This document shows, piece by piece, positions 62,081 to 64,000 of a stretch of DNA of 64,000 nt. The position numbers and the translations under genes were made by a program. The notes beneath the pieces were generated by a model. The model saw nothing but the letters and a program-made list of their open reading frames with translations. It was not told the DNA's origin and did no database searches. The number at the start of each line of letters is the position of its first letter. Position 1 is the stretch's first letter. Source of the DNA: Macrotis lagotis (taxonomy: Eukaryota > Chordata > Mammalia > Peramelemorphia > Peramelidae); contig NC_133660.1 in assembly GCF_037893015.1 (NCBI RefSeq), positions 282,845,067-282,909,066 on the forward strand, in the 5' to 3' direction.

Positions 62081-62889
62081 GGCTCCTAAGTGGGGAAAGG
62101 GGTGGCTTAAGGACCCTCAGCTCAAGGCTGGCTCAAGAAGAGGGACCAGAATCGCTCAGCTGTGTTATGGACAGAAGAAGAAGGCAGTCCTTTAGGTCCT
62201 TGCTCCAGTCTTGGGGGGATCTGTAAGGATCAAGGACTCTCAGTTTGAATTTGGAAAATGGTGGAGATTATGGGCTTCCGTCCAGGCTACAGGGAGTTGG
62301 GGAAATGATTAGATTTTCAGAACAAAATTGGAATGGAGTGGGGAGGGAGAAGAGAGGGCCTATTCAAATTTCTTGTTCCTGAGCCCTTGGCACCAGGACA
62401 GGGTGCCTTGCCCAGAAAGGAGCTTCTTAAATGCCTTTGGGATAGGATTGGACTGGGTTCCTCAGCTGCAGCCTGGGTGCTCTGGAAGGACCAGGGTTCA
62501 TCTTCCCAAAGTGAAGGGGGTTTGGGTGGGTGGGGGGATCAGAATCTCGATTCTGCAGGCTCCAGAACTGTTGCGAAGTAAGACTGGAGCCCCAGGGTGG
62601 CAGCTTTTGGAGGGGGGGGACTGGAACGGCTCCGCTCTGAGGCTGCAAGGCCTCTGAGGTGCCTTTCAGCTCTTGATCTGGGAATCGACTTAGACTAGAG
62701 GGGACTGGGGCTTTCAGGTGGAGCCTGTAGGAAGTGGGGGCTTGGGGGTCTCTCCTCTCCAGAGGCAGGAATCGGGGCACAGAGAACTAGCATCTTTCAG
62801 TCGCTGCTCAGAGCTTTGGGGAAGGGGAAGAGAACAGGCTTCTCTCCAGGAGAGAAGAAGGCAGAGGAGAAACGGGACTCTGGGGATGG

Positions 62890-64000
62890 AGACACCAGGA
62901 TCTGAAACTTGGGGGGGTGGGGAAGGGCCAGGATTTCTCAGATTCAAGCCAGGAAGGGTATGGGGGGGGTAAGTGGCACCAGAGGAATTGGGGAAACCAG
63001 GATCTCTCAGCTTCAGCTTGGGGGGGGGTGGACCAGCTAAGTGAGTGGGAGCCTTTGGGGATCTCAAGACGGCGGTGATGCCTTTGGGGGCCCCGGGGTG
63101 GTTCCGCTCCAGTCTGACAGATGAGGGGTTTGGGTTTCCAGTGGTCGCCCCAAGTCTGGATGACTCGACTGCAGGCCTGAGTTCTGGGGTGTCTAGGCTC
63201 TCTCGGGGCCCGTGTTTCCGAGGCGCCCCGAGGCGGGAGGCCATCCTGGCCCTGGTCCTGGCCTTGGCCTTGGCCAGCCCAGGCTCCTGGGCGGAGCGGG
63301 GTGGGTCTGGAGGGGGGGCCGGCCGCCGGTGGGCTCCTTCGGGCTCGGGTCCCTCCCCCTGGCTCCGGCTCAGGAATCCGTGTCGTGTCCGGGGCGGGCT
63401 GGGGGGCGGGGGGCGGGGGGCGGCCGCTTCCTGGGGCCGCTTGTCCGGGGAGCGGAGCCTCGCCAAGCCCACAGGCTCAGAGCAGCCCGGAGCCCCGGGG
63501 CCGCGGGGGGTGGGCTCGGGGACGCCCCAGCCTCAAGTAAGTGTGGGGAGCCCGGAGGGGCCGGCAGCTGGGGGCCAGGGCCCCCGCCGAGCGGAAACTG
63601 CCGACTCAGCGGACTGGCGGGGGGAGGGGAAAGTTTGGGGAGCTGGAGATCCCCCGGAGTCCCCCTCCTTGGCCCTGGCCAGGAGCCCCCCCCTTGGACG
63701 CAATCTGCGGGGGCAGGGGCTCACTGGTCCCGGCCTGGGGACGGAGGGTGGTCCCACTTCCCCTGGGGGAGTCGGGGAGTAAGGCTGACCACAGGGGTCC
63801 AGTGCCTTCAGCTTCAAAGCAGAAGGCCGGGGTCCAAGGGGGAGATGGCACCAGGGGCCCGAGAAGGGGGTCAGCCACACTTCCTTTGGGTGAGCTGAGC
63901 GCCAGAAAAGCCTGGGTCCTGTGGGAAGCATTTGTGGGGGAGGGGGCCCCAGAACAGCTGGGGCTGCTGGGGAAGGGGGAAGAACTATCCTGGATCCAGT
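62890..64000. promoter_or_regulatory. GC-rich region, possible promoter of the next gene
   Basis: GC and CpG density rise from about 63040 and peak at 63200-63760, after 13 kb of repeats. Long frames on both strands (245 and 228 residues plus, 252 minus) are glycine/proline/arginine-rich and match nothing I know. By synteny the next human genes are SNX32 and CFL1; neither protein can be recognised. It may hold a non-coding first exon. Confidence 0.4.

Noticed and set aside
62714-63898. 252-, 245- and 228-residue frames at the right edge
   Set aside because: Composition follows GC content, the frames overlap on both strands and no SNX32 or CFL1 motif is present.

Overview
The window is nuclear DNA of a marsupial, most likely an Australian dasyuromorph. 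Spliced genes with GT-AG introns, CpG-island promoters and AATAAA signals show a vertebrate. Many tRNA-derived SINEs with a GGGCGGCTAGGTGGCGCAGT-type head, marsupial-type L1 3' ends and a BovB-like RTE LINE point to the clade; the species is inference. No mobile bacterial or CRISPR features are present.

The gene block matches human 11q13.1 in inverted orientation: DRAP1 (-, 4.3-9.9 kb), C11orf68 (+, 10.4-11.5 kb), FOSL1 (+, 24.0-28.3 kb), CCDC85B (-, 29.9-30.6 kb), FIBP (+, 32.0-36.1 kb) and CTSW (-, 38.0-44.9 kb). Every exon of these six genes could be placed with in-frame splice junctions, giving predicted proteins of 202, 284, 268, 232, 357 and 352 residues. DRAP1/C11orf68 and CCDC85B/FIBP are divergent pairs sharing CpG islands; FOSL1/CCDC85B and FIBP/CTSW are convergent pairs. 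The functions are mostly unrelated (transcription co-repressor, AP-1 subunit, coiled-coil adaptor, FGF1-binding protein, lymphocyte protease), so the cluster is conserved synteny rather than a pathway.

Region by region: 1-2.3 kb is an old LINE running off the left edge; 2.3-4.2 kb is unannotated; DRAP1 intron 4 holds a half-LINE-like element with younger insertions; 12-23 kb is repeat-rich intergenic sequence with a GC-rich AP-1/MARE island near 15.4 kb and an opposed tandem-array structure at 20.1-20.8 kb; 23.5-24.5 kb is the FOSL1 promoter island with an ETS-CArG-CRE cassette; 29.9-32.7 kb is the CCDC85B/FIBP island; 47.0-49.1 kb is an ODC1 processed pseudogene with perfect target-site duplications; 49-62 kb is a repeat graveyard (SINEs, L1, RTE/BovB); 62.9-64 kb is GC-rich and may be the promoter region of the next gene.

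No wholly new system was recognised. The best second-look items are a partial copy of CTSW exon 7 inside CTSW intron 5, the ODC1 retrocopy whose open frame ends before the degron, the duplicated FIBP exon 5 splice donor, the GC-box minisatellite in FIBP intron 2, and the candidate distal AP-1 element upstream of FOSL1.
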